A DNA stretch of 64,000 bases. Source: Flammeovirgaceae bacterium UBA1842 (lineage in GTDB: Bacteria; Bacteroidota; Bacteroidia; Cytophagales; Cyclobacteriaceae). Under the pieces are notes generated by a model. It was not told where the DNA came from. It did not search any database and was given only the letters and a program-made list of their open reading frames with translations. Shown here in pieces: positions 36,169 to 45,493 of the stretch. Each line of letters starts with the position of its first letter. The stretch's first letter is position 1. A program made the position numbers and the translations under genes. The stretch spans positions 62,001 to 126,000 of the forward strand of contig DDIU01000004.1 of the NCBI GenBank assembly GCA_002338655.1. The letters are read 5' to 3'.

Positions 36169-37200
36169 ATGGAATACTGGGAAGAGATAAATAAGAAACT
36201 TAAACCTTGGATTGATACGGAATTGAATAAAACCGTTCTTGATCTTTTTGCTGGTTGCGGTGGACTCTCCTTAGGCTTTGAAGCAAATGGGTTTAAGACA
36301 ATTGGTTACGAAATGGACGAACCTGCCACCAATACCTATAACAAAAACTTAATGGGTGAATGTATTAATGAAAAATTAACTATAGATTCCAAATACCCTA
36401 AAGCAGACATTGTTATAGGAGGGCCACCTTGCCAGCCTTTTAGTGTTGGTGGCAAACAACTTGGATTAAAAGACTCTAGAGATGGCTTCCCAATTTTTTT
36501 ATCAGCAGTACGCCAACTAGATCCAGAAGTTCTGCTTTTCGAAAATGTCAGAGGGATGCTCTATAAAAATAAATGGTATTTGAAAGAAGTGATTCAAGAA
36601 CTGGAGGGGTTAGGTTACCATTTAAATTATTCATTATTAAATGCGGTAAATTACGAAGTTCCTCAAAATAGAGAAAGAGTAATTGTTATTGGATCAAAGA
36701 ATAAAATCAGTCTACCAAAAAAGGTAAATCGTAAAGTTACTGTTGGTCAGGCATTAGGTGATCTCTGTTTTCAATTTGACGATAACTCTAAGTTTTTTAC
36801 AGAATCAATGGATAGGTATGTGGCAAATTATGAAAAAGCATCTAGCTGCATCAATCCCAGAGATTTGTACTTAGATCGACCAGCTAGAACATTAACATGT
36901 AGAAACTTGGCAGGAGCAACAGGCGACATGCATAGGGTAAGATTAAAGGATGGTCGTAGAAGACGGATTACAGTTAGAGAAGCCGCCCGTTTACAAAGCT
37001 TCCCTGACTGGTTCAAATTTTCAGGTACAGAAACTCACCAATTTAATCAAATAGGAAATGCTGTTGCCCCAAATTTCGCATTTCATTTGGCCTCAAACAT
37101 AAAAAACCACTTTACTGGAAATTTGTCTCATCAATTCAATGTGACAGAAAACGACCAATATTTACTTTTTGAAGATGCAACAATATATCAACCCAGATAA
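36169..37200 (+). CDS. DNA (cytosine-5) methyltransferase of a type II restriction-modification system
   Basis: 343 residues with the ordered C5-MTase motifs: I (LDLFAGCGGLSLGFEANGF), IV with catalytic Cys (GGPPCQPFSVGG), VI (LFENVRGM), VIII (QNRERVIVIGS), and IX/X (REAARLQSFPDWF, QIGNAVAPNFA). The target-recognition region between VIII and IX is short, starting near residue 185. It methylates cytosine to protect host DNA from the partner nuclease, whose gene it overlaps. Codons are more AT-rich than in the flanking aconitase and dehydrogenase genes, consistent with horizontal gain. Confidence 0.95.
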   Translation: MEYWEEINKKLKPWIDTELNKTVLDLFAGCGGLSLGFEANGFKTIGYEMDEPATNTYNKNLMGECINEKLTIDSKYPKADIVIGGPPCQPFSVGGKQLGLKDSRDGFPIFLSAVRQLDPEVLLFENVRGMLYKNKWYLKEVIQELEGLGYHLNYSLLNAVNYEVPQNRERVIVIGSKNKISLPKKVNRKVTVGQALGDLCFQFDDNSKFFTESMDRYVANYEKASSCINPRDLYLDRPARTLTCRNLAGATGDMHRVRLKDGRRRRITVREAARLQSFPDWFKFSGTETHQFNQIGNAVAPNFAFHLASNIKNHFTGNLSHQFNVTENDQYLLFEDATIYQPR

Positions 37201-38188
37201 ATGTAAAACTTTTGGTGAAAAACCTTCAGAAGTTCAAAAACTCATAAATACATCCCTTTACATATTAGACTGCTTTGGTATTCCTTTAGATGCCACCCCT
37301 AGAAGGTTAGAGAGAATGGCTATTGCATTCTTGGCAAGCGGAGACATTAAAAATATTAAGGATTTTAAAAAAGTAAAAGATTTAAATAGTGGTTATTCAT
37401 TAAAAACAAGGGAGATCATATCTTTTGTAAATGAGTATTTTAATGAAAATATAAGTTCGGGTTCTTATGATGATATAAGAAGAAAGGACTTGAAACTACT
37501 TACTGTGGCTGAAGTTATATTGCAGTCAAGTCCCAATTCAGCAACTAATGACTCTACTCGGGGCTATTCAATAAATCCCACTTATGCAGAACTTATTAGA
37601 ACGTTTGGTACGGGGGAATGGGAGAAATTGGTAAAGGAAAAACTGAAAAATATTGAACCCCTAAATCAAAAATTAAAGAGACTACGGGAAATTAATAAAG
37701 TTAATGTTACACTTCCATCAGGTGGTAAACTTTCATTTACAGCAGGTGAACATAATGAATTGCAAAAAGCAATCATTGAGGAATTCTTACCAAGATATGG
37801 ACATGAAGCGGAAGTTCTTTATGTGGGGGATACTTCTGATAAATATCTTTATTTGGAAAAAGAAAAACTGAAGAGTCTAAAATTCTTTGAAATCTCACAT
37901 GAAGAATTACCAGATGTCATTGCATTCTCAAAGAAGAAGAACTGGTTATACTTGATTGAAGCCGTTCATTCATCAGGGTCTATTAATGAAATAAGACTTA
38001 TTCAACTTCAAAAACTTACTAATAAATGTAAGGCAGAGATAGTCTATGTAACTGCCTTTTTGAATAAACCAAAATTTCGCCAATTCATAAGTGATATTGC
38101 GTGGGAGACTGAAGTTTGGATTGCTGATAATCCTGATCACCTTATACATTTCAATGGAGATAAATTTCTTGGGCCTTATAAGAAATAA
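37175..38188 (+). CDS. BsuBI/PstI-type restriction endonuclease
   Basis: About 337 residues starting at ATG 37175 (a TTG two codons upstream is also in frame). The C-terminal half carries the family hallmarks: a nuclease core around EELPDVIAFSKKKNWLYLIEAV (D, then E-A, of a PD-(D/E)xK-like site), IVYVTAFLNKPKFRQFI, and the end motif DNPDHLIHFNGDKFLGPYK. The founding members cut CTGCAG. It overlaps the methyltransferase by 26 bases. The oddity is that PstI and BsuBI are paired with adenine methyltransferases, whereas the partner here is a cytosine-5 enzyme. Confidence 0.9.
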   Translation: MQQYINPDKCKTFGEKPSEVQKLINTSLYILDCFGIPLDATPRRLERMAIAFLASGDIKNIKDFKKVKDLNSGYSLKTREIISFVNEYFNENISSGSYDDIRRKDLKLLTVAEVILQSSPNSATNDSTRGYSINPTYAELIRTFGTGEWEKLVKEKLKNIEPLNQKLKRLREINKVNVTLPSGGKLSFTAGEHNELQKAIIEEFLPRYGHEAEVLYVGDTSDKYLYLEKEKLKSLKFFEISHEELPDVIAFSKKKNWLYLIEAVHSSGSINEIRLIQLQKLTNKCKAEIVYVTAFLNKPKFRQFISDIAWETEVWIADNPDHLIHFNGDKFLGPYKK

Positions 38189-38240
38189 TTGACGAAGGTC
38201 AGTGGAATTTGAAAACACTATGCTAAAAACAATCAAATAA

Positions 38241-38276
38241 CGGTACACAATGAACCGACCGGGTAATATTGTACCG
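38241..38276. repeat. Short inverted repeat downstream of the restriction gene
   Basis: CGGTACA at 38241-38247 and its complement TGTACCG at 38270-38276 lie 53 bases after the nuclease stop and about 110 bases before the small cysteine protein. It could be a weak transcription stop or an operator. The evidence is only the symmetry. Confidence 0.25.
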
Positions 38277-38384
38277 ATCAATTTCTTCTCACCCAACTTA
38301 TAAATCATTAAATGAGCGTTTCTACTCATATATTTTAATTGGTATGCATATTGTAAATGCGTTGTCAGTATTAATTGTACTGTC

Positions 38385-38645
38385 ATGGCAACTTCTCACA
38401 ATAACATTTGCACTACATGCGATCATAATGAATTATGCTCACTCAGTCATAATGGCTTTGTATGGGACTGCTCTGAATTTCAAGTAACAATTCCTCAGGT
38501 ATCTAAACCAGCTTATCAGCTTTCAAAATCATCCGTTAATGAAGCGGGGCTGATGGTAAATATCTGTCTGAGTTGCGATTTGATAAATTCCTGTGGATGG
38601 TATAAAGAACATTCAATCATTTTTCATTGTGAACATTATGAATAA
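38385..38645 (+). CDS. Small protein with two tandem CX2CX5CX10-11C modules
   Basis: 86 residues, unrecognised. Cysteines at 9, 12, 18 and 29 (C-x2-C-x5-C-x10-C) are repeated at 61, 64, 70 and 82 (C-x2-C-x5-C-x11-C). The similar flanking residues (CDHNELC versus CDLINSC, then an aromatic/Cys/Glu end) indicate an internal duplication. Each module could bind one zinc or one Fe-S cluster. No signal peptide or membrane segment, so it is probably cytoplasmic. Its last codons overlap the glutamate dehydrogenase start by 8 bases (ATGAATAA), which implies translational coupling. A regulatory or redox partner role is inferred, not shown. Confidence 0.65.
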   Translation: MATSHNNICTTCDHNELCSLSHNGFVWDCSEFQVTIPQVSKPAYQLSKSSVNEAGLMVNICLSCDLINSCGWYKEHSIIFHCEHYE

Positions 38646-39933
38646 TTACGAGGTAAAACTAGCCGATGTAAAACCTAAAAAAGGGTTATTACAAAACGTA
38701 CACGATCAGTTTAATAAAGCAGCTGATCTGATGGATCTTGACAAAGGGGTGAGGAAGATATTGGAAATCAACAACAATGAAATTGTAGTGAATTTTCCAG
38801 TGAAGATGGACAATGGCGAAATTGAGATATTCAAAGGCTTCAGGGTCCAACATAATAACGCCTTAGGGCCTTATAAAGGAGGTTTGAGATACCATGAAAC
38901 GGTGGATATGGATGCATCTAGTGCGTTGGCATCATGGATGACATGGAAAACTTCTTTGGCGCGTATACCTTATGGTGGTGCTAAAGGTGGTATTCAATTC
39001 AATCCAGCAAATTATTCCAAAACAGAGCTTGAGAGGATCACACGTAGATTCACCTATGCTATGGGAGATAATATAGGGCCGGAATATGACATACCAGCTC
39101 CTGATGTAAATACTACCGAGCAAATGATGGCTTGGATAGCTGATACCTACATGTCAACCAAAGGACCTGATGAACGTGCGAAATCGCAACATGTAGTCAC
39201 AGGTAAGCCGATTGGTGCAGGAGGTCTTGAAGGTAGGGACAGAGCTACGGGATATGGTGTGGTGGTGTCCATTAAAGAATGGGCATTAGCCACTGGACAA
39301 TCACTTAGCGGTATGCGCTTTATTGTTCAGGGATTTGGAAAGGTAGGATATTGGGCAGCTCATTATCTGTCTGATTTAGGAGCAATAATGGTTGGTGTTC
39401 AAGATCAAAACGGTTCACTATATGCTGATGAAGGCATCATTGTAGGGGAGCTGTTTGATTACGCCAAAGCCAATGGCAATTCCATTGTGGGCTTTAGGGG
39501 TGCTCAATATATGGAAGATAGTGAGTTTTTCGGGATTGATTGTGATATCTGTATTCCGGCAGCATTGGGCAACCAAATCACTGAATTGAATGCACATGAT
39601 ATTAAAGCTAGATTAATAGCGGAGGGGGCAAACGGCCCAACCAATACGGCTGCAGATAGCATTTTGATCGAACGTGGGATCACCATTATTCCGGATATTC
39701 TTTGTAATTCCGGTGGGGTGATAGCGAGTTATTTTGAATGGCTTCAAAATAGAAACGGTGAAATGTGGGACATGCAGATGGTGCTGGACAAACTGGATAT
39801 GCTCATTAAAAATTCATTCAACAGGGTATTGGCCAGAGCCAAAGAATTTGAAACGGATTGGAGAACGGCAGCTTATATAGAGGCAATAGCAAGAATAGAA
39901 ACTGCCTATGTACAAAAGGGAATATTTCCTTAA
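38638..39933 (+). CDS. gdhA: Glutamate dehydrogenase (Glu/Leu/Phe/Val family)
   Basis: About 431 residues from ATG 38638; a longer frame from 38593 exists, but the shorter start fits the family and overlaps the upstream stop. Substrate motif PYKGGLRYHETVDMDASSALASWMTWK, catalytic Lys in IPYGGAKGGI, the active-site Asp in DIPAPDVNTTEQMMAW, and the nucleotide motif VQGFGKVG are all present. It interconverts glutamate and 2-oxoglutarate plus ammonia with NAD(P)H. Broad family membership leaves other amino-acid dehydrogenases possible, but the length and motifs favour glutamate. It is followed 24 bases later by a Rnk-like gene. Confidence 0.93.
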   Translation: MNNYEVKLADVKPKKGLLQNVHDQFNKAADLMDLDKGVRKILEINNNEIVVNFPVKMDNGEIEIFKGFRVQHNNALGPYKGGLRYHETVDMDASSALASWMTWKTSLARIPYGGAKGGIQFNPANYSKTELERITRRFTYAMGDNIGPEYDIPAPDVNTTEQMMAWIADTYMSTKGPDERAKSQHVVTGKPIGAGGLEGRDRATGYGVVVSIKEWALATGQSLSGMRFIVQGFGKVGYWAAHYLSDLGAIMVGVQDQNGSLYADEGIIVGELFDYAKANGNSIVGFRGAQYMEDSEFFGIDCDICIPAALGNQITELNAHDIKARLIAEGANGPTNTAADSILIERGITIIPDILCNSGGVIASYFEWLQNRNGEMWDMQMVLDKLDMLIKNSFNRVLARAKEFETDWRTAAYIEAIARIETAYVQKGIFP

Positions 39934-39957
39934 GTCATTGATTTAAATAAAATAACT

Positions 39958-40371
39958 ATGAAAAATAGAAAGATAATATTGGAAAGAAGGGAGTTTGAAA
40001 TGTTAGATGAGCTACTCAGAAATAGCTCATATACAGACGCCATCAACCAAAAATGTGTTGACACACTTAAAAATGAGATAAAATTCGCCACAATTGTGGA
40101 GGACGATGAAATGCCCGACCATATTGTTAGGATCAATAGTATGGTGGATGTGGAGACTCCCTATGGCGTGAAGCACGATTTACAAATAGTAGTGCCCGCA
40201 GAAAGAAATGTGGAGCAAGATAAGATATCAGTACTGTCCCCAATGGGATCAGCATTGGTGGGCTATGGAGCAGGTGATACTGTAAAGTGGATGTTCCCTA
40301 AAGGAGAGGGAAAAATTAAGATACTTAAAGTTAAAAATGCACCTAAAAGTGTAATGCGGGAAACACGTTAA
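39958..40371 (+). CDS. Rnk/GreA-like RNA polymerase-binding protein
   Basis: 137 residues: a short N-terminal helical part (RKIILERREFEMLDELLR) and a C-terminal FKBP-like GreA domain (NSMVDVETPYGVKHDLQIVV, then DKISVLSPMGSALVGYGAGD). This is the Rnk layout, without the acidic coiled-coil tip needed for transcript cleavage. It follows gdhA by 24 bases and shares a base with the next start (TAATG), suggesting one transcript. It differs clearly from the sigma-54-linked relative at 24.3 kb. Confidence 0.85.
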   Translation: MKNRKIILERREFEMLDELLRNSSYTDAINQKCVDTLKNEIKFATIVEDDEMPDHIVRINSMVDVETPYGVKHDLQIVVPAERNVEQDKISVLSPMGSALVGYGAGDTVKWMFPKGEGKIKILKVKNAPKSVMRETR

Positions 40372-40775
40372 TGAGATGTTTCGCTGTCATATTGTTAAGT
40401 ACTTTAATACCAATATCAGCCAGCATAATTGATGCTGGCAAAGTGAACCATGTGCACCGGGAGATGATAATAACCGAAGGCACAGCTGATGAACTCTTCG
40501 GGAGAGTTATTCATTGGCTTGCCAATACTGCAAATGATCCGGAGGTGAGACTGGAAAATTCTGCATCGGGTAAAATTATCTTGAGTTCGAGTCTTCCGGT
40601 GTCACATGTGTCACTTAAAAAACTACCTTATACACTTGAGATTCTCTTGAGTGATAATAAGTATTCTTATTCGTTGAAAACACTGAAGTCTTCCTACGTT
40701 TTGGATGAGGACGAACAACTTCGCATTGACAAAGAACTGGACGATATAGTTGGTTCTTTGAAGGAATCTATGTGA
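40371..40775 (+). CDS. Small exported protein, DUF4468-like
   Basis: 134 residues with a signal peptide (MRCFAVILLSTLIPISASII). A compact alpha/beta domain follows in which a helix (TADELFGRVIHWLAN) is followed by strands ending near residue 110. The pattern is reminiscent of DUF4468/TBP-like-fold exported proteins of Bacteroidetes, but the match is from memory of layout only. It is translationally coupled to the Rnk-like gene and converges on ilvA with a 14-base gap. Confidence 0.6.
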   Translation: MRCFAVILLSTLIPISASIIDAGKVNHVHREMIITEGTADELFGRVIHWLANTANDPEVRLENSASGKIILSSSLPVSHVSLKKLPYTLEILLSDNKYSYSLKTLKSSYVLDEDEQLRIDKELDDIVGSLKESM

Positions 40776-40789
40776 GGATTTTTAATCTT

Positions 40790-42052
40790 TCATACAATAT
40801 AATCAAACAAATACGGCTTGTCATTTAGGTACTCTCCATAAAAGTTGAGTGCCTTCATTTTAGAAATAAGAGGCTCAAAGTCGCTCTTGTTTTGCAATTC
40901 TACACCTACTATGGCCGGCCCATTTTCCTTATTGGTCTTTTTAGAATACTCGAAATGGACAATGTCGTCCGTTGGGCCAAGTACTTTGATCACAAACTCC
41001 CGAAGCGCCCCAGCCCTTTGTGGAAACTTCACAATAAAATAGTGCTTCAGTTGCTCATAAAGTAGCGATCGGTCTTTAATCTCCTGCATTCTGGCAATGT
41101 CATTATTACCTCCAGAGACTATGCACACTACATTTTTACCTACTATTCGGTCTTTGAGTTGATCAAGTGCAGCGAGGGTGAGTGCCCCTGCCGGTTCAGC
41201 TACAATAGCGTTTTTGTTATATAAATCGAGTATGGTGCTGCATACTTTTCCTTCATGCACTGTTAGCACCTCGTCAAGATTTTGCTTGCAGATTTCGTAC
41301 GTTAGCTCCCCAGTTCTTTTTACTGCCGCACCATCTACGAATTTGTCAATATTATTCAATGTGGTGTTGTAGCCATTTTTTATTGAGGTGCTAAGTGTTG
41401 GTGCACCATGGGGTTCAACGCCAATTATTTTGGTATGTGGACTTAGGACTTTAAATACGGTGGATACGCCAGAAGCCAAACCACCGCCACCTACAGGCAC
41501 TATGAGGTAGTCAATTTCAAAATTAGCATCTTCTAAAATTTCTAATCCTACTGTACCTTGCCCTTCAATCACTTTTTCATCATCAAAAGGGTGTATAAAA
41601 ACATGGCCATTCACTTCTTGGTAAGCTAATGCACCTTCACAGGCATCGTCAAAAGTATCGCCATGCAACACTACTTCCACCCATTCTTTCCCAAACATTT
41701 TTACCTGCTCAATCTTCTGAGAAGGGGTAGTGGTAGGCATAAAAATGACACCTTTCACTTGCAGCTTATGACAAGAGTAGGCTACGCCTTGCGCATGGTT
41801 GCCCGCACTGGCACATACTACACCGTGTTTCAGTTCCCTATCGGTTAAGCTGCTAATTTTATTGTAGGCACCTCGCAGTTTGTATGACCTTACTATTTGC
41901 AAATCTTCCCTTTTAAGGAAAATAGAGGCATTATACCTTTCAGATGCTGTATTGTTAGTTGTGAGTGGTGTGCGGGTTACTACATGTCTGAGCACATCAT
42001 GTGCTAGTTTTACACTTTCAAGTGTTACCGGAAATTTTGTTATTGTATCCAT
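40790..42052 (-). CDS. ilvA: Threonine ammonia-lyase (threonine dehydratase)
   Basis: 420 residues. The PLP lysine lies in VRSYKLRGAYNKI, the phosphate-binding loop is VPVGGGGLASGV, and one C-terminal ACT-like regulatory region (about 335-420) follows. This is the shorter, single-regulatory-domain form. It deaminates threonine to 2-oxobutanoate, the committed step to isoleucine, and is normally feedback-inhibited by isoleucine. It is the last gene of the ilv operon, 81 bases after ilvC, and completes the Ile branch that the other five enzymes share with Val. Confidence 0.95.
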   Translation of the reverse strand: MDTITKFPVTLESVKLAHDVLRHVVTRTPLTTNNTASERYNASIFLKREDLQIVRSYKLRGAYNKISSLTDRELKHGVVCASAGNHAQGVAYSCHKLQVKGVIFMPTTTPSQKIEQVKMFGKEWVEVVLHGDTFDDACEGALAYQEVNGHVFIHPFDDEKVIEGQGTVGLEILEDANFEIDYLIVPVGGGGLASGVSTVFKVLSPHTKIIGVEPHGAPTLSTSIKNGYNTTLNNIDKFVDGAAVKRTGELTYEICKQNLDEVLTVHEGKVCSTILDLYNKNAIVAEPAGALTLAALDQLKDRIVGKNVVCIVSGGNNDIARMQEIKDRSLLYEQLKHYFIVKFPQRAGALREFVIKVLGPTDDIVHFEYSKKTNKENGPAIVGVELQNKSDFEPLISKMKALNFYGEYLNDKPYLFDYIV

Positions 42053-42133
42053 GTGTTTTTTTAAACAAGCATGGGAAGGTTGGCTAGTTCATTGCCAAAT
42101 CTAACCATGCTTGCGAACTAAATATTATACCTA

Positions 42134-43180
42134 TTAATTGTACTCTGGCCTCAGTGAACGAACGGTCTTTCCTGTTTTCCACATTTCAGATTCCCTCACC
42201 TCCAATAGCTCATTTTCCAGTTTTTCCCTATAGTCAGTTTGGGAGTTGGTGTCAATGGATCGTTGTGCCTCTTCACCACTTTTTACGGAAGCATAGAGGT
42301 CTTTAAATACCGGCATTACCGCATTTTTAAATTTACCCTTCCAGTCGAGTGCACCACGCTGGGCAGTAGTGGAGGTGTTGGCATACATCCAGTCCATACC
42401 ATTTTCAGCCACCAAGGGCATGAGCGATTGCGTAAGCTCTTCTACCGTTTCGTTAAATGCCTCGGAAGGGGTATGACCATTTGCCCGTAGTACTTCATAC
42501 TGTGCTTCGAATAGACCTGCAATCGCGCCCATCAATGTGCCTCTTTCACCAGTAAGGTCAGAATAAACTTCCTTTTCAAAATTGGTCTCAAACAGATATC
42601 CTGATCCAACAGCAATTCCCAAAGCGGCCACTTTTTCATGGGCTTTACCTGTAGCGTCTTGATAGATGGCTATTGAGGAATTAATGCCTTTTCCTTCCAC
42701 AAATAACCTTCTCAAAGAGGTGCCCGATCCCTTTGGTGCCACTAAGATCACATCGATATCCTTGGGTGGTTCAATACCGGTTCTTTTATTGAAGGTGATC
42801 CCAAAGCCATGTGAAAATGCGAGTGTTTTACCCGGACTCAAATGCTTTTTTACCGATTCCCAAGCTTGAATTTGACCCGCATCAGAAAGCAGGTATTGAA
42901 TGATAGTCCCTTTTTTAGCGGCCTCTTCAGGAGAGAATAGTGTTTTGCCCGGCACCCAACCATCTTCAACAGCTTTGTCCCAAGATTTGCTGTTTTTTCG
43001 TTGGCCAATGATCACATTGATACCATTGTCCCTTAGATTGAGCGATTGTCCTGGCCCTTGAATGCCATAGCCTAATACTGCCACAACTTCATTTTTCAAT
43101 ACCTCTTGTGCTTTTGAAACGGGGAATTCTTCCCTTGTCACCACATTTTCTTCTACTCCTCCAAAATTTAATTTTGCCAT
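42134..43180 (-). CDS. ilvC: Ketol-acid reductoisomerase
   Basis: 348 residues. The N-terminal NADPH Rossmann motif is GYGIQGPGQSLNLRD, with QRKNSKSW for the cofactor phosphate, and the catalytic metal-binding motifs include FEKEVYSDLTGERGTLMGAI. It rearranges and reduces acetolactate or acetohydroxybutyrate to the dihydroxy acids. It lies between ilvN (31-base gap) and ilvA in the operon. Confidence 0.97.
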   Translation of the reverse strand: MAKLNFGGVEENVVTREEFPVSKAQEVLKNEVVAVLGYGIQGPGQSLNLRDNGINVIIGQRKNSKSWDKAVEDGWVPGKTLFSPEEAAKKGTIIQYLLSDAGQIQAWESVKKHLSPGKTLAFSHGFGITFNKRTGIEPPKDIDVILVAPKGSGTSLRRLFVEGKGINSSIAIYQDATGKAHEKVAALGIAVGSGYLFETNFEKEVYSDLTGERGTLMGAIAGLFEAQYEVLRANGHTPSEAFNETVEELTQSLMPLVAENGMDWMYANTSTTAQRGALDWKGKFKNAVMPVFKDLYASVKSGEEAQRSIDTNSQTDYREKLENELLEVRESEMWKTGKTVRSLRPEYN

Positions 43181-43211
43181 TTTTATTTATTTAATTTTCT
43201 GTTAATAATTT

Positions 43212-43724
43212 TTAGTTCAATGCACTCATTTGCGCAAGTTGTTTTGTTAATGATACCCGTCCCGATCGGGCAAATTCCAGGATTCCATAAGGCTCTAACT
43301 TTTTCATAAAATCATGGGTTTCTTCTTGATGGCCCGTTTTTTCTGTAATCATAAAATCAGATTCAATGGCCAGTATTCGGGCATAATTATCACGGATAAG
43401 CGATCCTATATTTATGCCATTGACTACCGCATTGGACGGCACTTTATAAAGTGCAATCTCTTGAAATACGGTATCATCTTCCAGATGGTGAAAAGCCCGA
43501 ATAACTTCTACTTGCTTATCGATTTGCTTGACCAATTTGATGGCCGTTTCCTCAGTGGATCTTATAATGACGGTGAGCCTATGAACACCCGAAACCTCCG
43601 ATTCCGAAGAATGTAAACTCTCGATATTTACTCGCCTTCTATTGAGTATGATCAATACCCTTTGCAGGATAGCAAGGTGATTTTCCGTGAAAACCGATAG
43701 AGAATATTTATTATTTGTTTCCAT
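43212..43724 (-). CDS. ilvN: Acetolactate synthase regulatory subunit
   Basis: 170 residues with an N-terminal ACT domain (YSLSVFTENHLAILQRVLII, RRVNIESLHSSESE) and the conserved C-terminal half ending FARSGRVSLTK. It binds the large subunit and confers end-product inhibition, usually by valine. It follows ilvB with a gap of only 6 bases, so the two subunits are co-expressed. Confidence 0.94.
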   Translation of the reverse strand: METNNKYSLSVFTENHLAILQRVLIILNRRRVNIESLHSSESEVSGVHRLTVIIRSTEETAIKLVKQIDKQVEVIRAFHHLEDDTVFQEIALYKVPSNAVVNGINIGSLIRDNYARILAIESDFMITEKTGHQEETHDFMKKLEPYGILEFARSGRVSLTKQLAQMSALN

Positions 43725-43730
43725 ATTTTT

Positions 43731-45476
43731 TCATTTACTAAGCCAAACTTCACTTACCGATGCGCCAGTGGGTATCATGGGAAATACATTTTGCTCCCTT
43801 TTAACCCTTACATCTAACATGTAGCTATTATCAGAGGCCAGCATTTCTGATATGGCTTTATTAAGATTTTTCCTTTTAGTTACTTTTTGTCCCGTTACAC
43901 CATACCCTTTGGCTATGGCCACAAAATCTGGATTTTGCATTTCAGTATGGGCATATCGTTTATCGAAAAACAGCTCTTGCCATTGGCGCACCATGCCCAG
44001 GTACTCGTTGTTAAGGATTATAATTTTTACATTGATGCCCGTTTGTAATATTGTCCCCAATTCTTGGATCGTCATTTGAAAGCCACCATCACCAATTACT
44101 GCAATCACTTGCCTATCAGGAGCTCCCAATTTTGCGCCTATAGCAGCAGGCAAACAGAAACCCATCGTTCCTAAACCTCCAGAGGTGATATTGCTTTTAC
44201 TTTTATTAAATTCAGCATATCGACAGGCCACCATTTGGTGCTGTCCCACATCCGTAACTATGATGGCTTCCCCATTTGTGATTTTATTGACCTCATGGAT
44301 TACCTCAGCCATACTCAACTCCGAACAAGTAGGAGCCAAATCATTGTGAATCACCTTTTCCTTTTCTACTTGATGGTAGGTGGCAAATTCTTGCACCCAT
44401 GAGTCATGCTTATTCGGTATGATTAAAGGAATCAGTACACGTAACACTTCTTTAGCATCACCAACAAGCGCCACATCAGCCTTCACATTTTTATCTATTT
44501 CAGAAGGGTCAATTTCTATATGAATGACTTTGGCTTGCGTGGCATATCGACTGAGATCACCTGTGACCCGATCATCAAACCGCATTCCAACAGCAATGAG
44601 TACATCGCACTCGTTGGTAAGTACATTTGGTCCATAGTTACCATGCATGCCCACCATTCCCACATGGAGAGGATGCGTGCTAGGTAGCGCAGAAAGCCCT
44701 AAAATAGTAGCAGCAGCCGGTATATTGGCCTTTTCTATCAATACTTTTAGCTCTTTTTCTGCCTCGCTTAATACCACCCCTTGCCCAAATATCAGATATG
44801 GTTTTTTAGCCATGTTAATAAGCGTTGCCGCCTTTTCAATGGCCTTTGTTTTTACTTTTTGAGCAGGGTTGTAACTTCTAATCCCTACACACTTTTCATA
44901 TTTGAAATCAAACTCTGCCAGTTGGGCATCTTTAGTTATATCTATAAGTACCGGCCCAGGCCTTCCCGATCTTGCAATATAAAATGCCTTTGAGATAGCC
45001 TCTGGAATATCCTCAGCACGTGTTACCTGACAATTCCACTTAGTGACTGGCATAGAGATTCCAATCACATCAGTTTCCTGAAAAGCATCAGTTCCTAATA
45101 AGTGTGATGCCACTTGCCCAGTAATGCATACCAAAGGAGTAGAGTCTATCTGTGCATCAGCGATGCCAGTAATAAGATTGGTGGCCCCAGGACCAGAAGT
45201 GGCGATTACTACCCCCACTTTTCCTGAGGCCCGAGCATAGCCCTGTGCGGCATGGACAGCGCCTTGTTCATGCCTAGTAAACACATGATTGATGGCATTT
45301 GCATTTCTATATAGTGAATCATATACGGGCATAATAGCCCCGCCAGGATATCCAAATAGCAAGTCAATTCCTTCACGGATTAAGGACTGAACAATGGCAT
45401 CAGCACCAGATAATTTTTGTGAAGTGACATTGTCATTTTTGGTTACTGCCAACAGCATATTTTCTTGTGTATTCAT
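43731..45476 (-). CDS. ilvB: Acetolactate synthase large subunit
   Basis: 581 residues, thiamine diphosphate dependent. Catalytic Glu in FTRHEQGAVHAAQGYARA, the FAD/central domain (MVGMHGNYGPNVL), and the ThDP-binding GDGGFQMTIQELGT with the downstream NNEYLGMVRQWQELF are all present. It condenses two pyruvates, or pyruvate with 2-oxobutanoate, for Val/Leu or Ile. A 202-bp gap separates it from ilvD and holds an inverted-repeat element. Confidence 0.97.
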   Translation of the reverse strand: MNTQENMLLAVTKNDNVTSQKLSGADAIVQSLIREGIDLLFGYPGGAIMPVYDSLYRNANAINHVFTRHEQGAVHAAQGYARASGKVGVVIATSGPGATNLITGIADAQIDSTPLVCITGQVASHLLGTDAFQETDVIGISMPVTKWNCQVTRAEDIPEAISKAFYIARSGRPGPVLIDITKDAQLAEFDFKYEKCVGIRSYNPAQKVKTKAIEKAATLINMAKKPYLIFGQGVVLSEAEKELKVLIEKANIPAAATILGLSALPSTHPLHVGMVGMHGNYGPNVLTNECDVLIAVGMRFDDRVTGDLSRYATQAKVIHIEIDPSEIDKNVKADVALVGDAKEVLRVLIPLIIPNKHDSWVQEFATYHQVEKEKVIHNDLAPTCSELSMAEVIHEVNKITNGEAIIVTDVGQHQMVACRYAEFNKSKSNITSGGLGTMGFCLPAAIGAKLGAPDRQVIAVIGDGGFQMTIQELGTILQTGINVKIIILNNEYLGMVRQWQELFFDKRYAHTEMQNPDFVAIAKGYGVTGQKVTKRKNLNKAISEMLASDNSYMLDVRVKREQNVFPMIPTGASVSEVWLSK

Positions 45477-45493
45477 AGTTTTAAATTAGTAGG

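Noticed and set aside
37973..38386. A 137-codon minus-strand frame at the end of the restriction nuclease gene
   Set aside because: It overlaps the conserved C-terminal motif of the nuclease and has no domain of its own.
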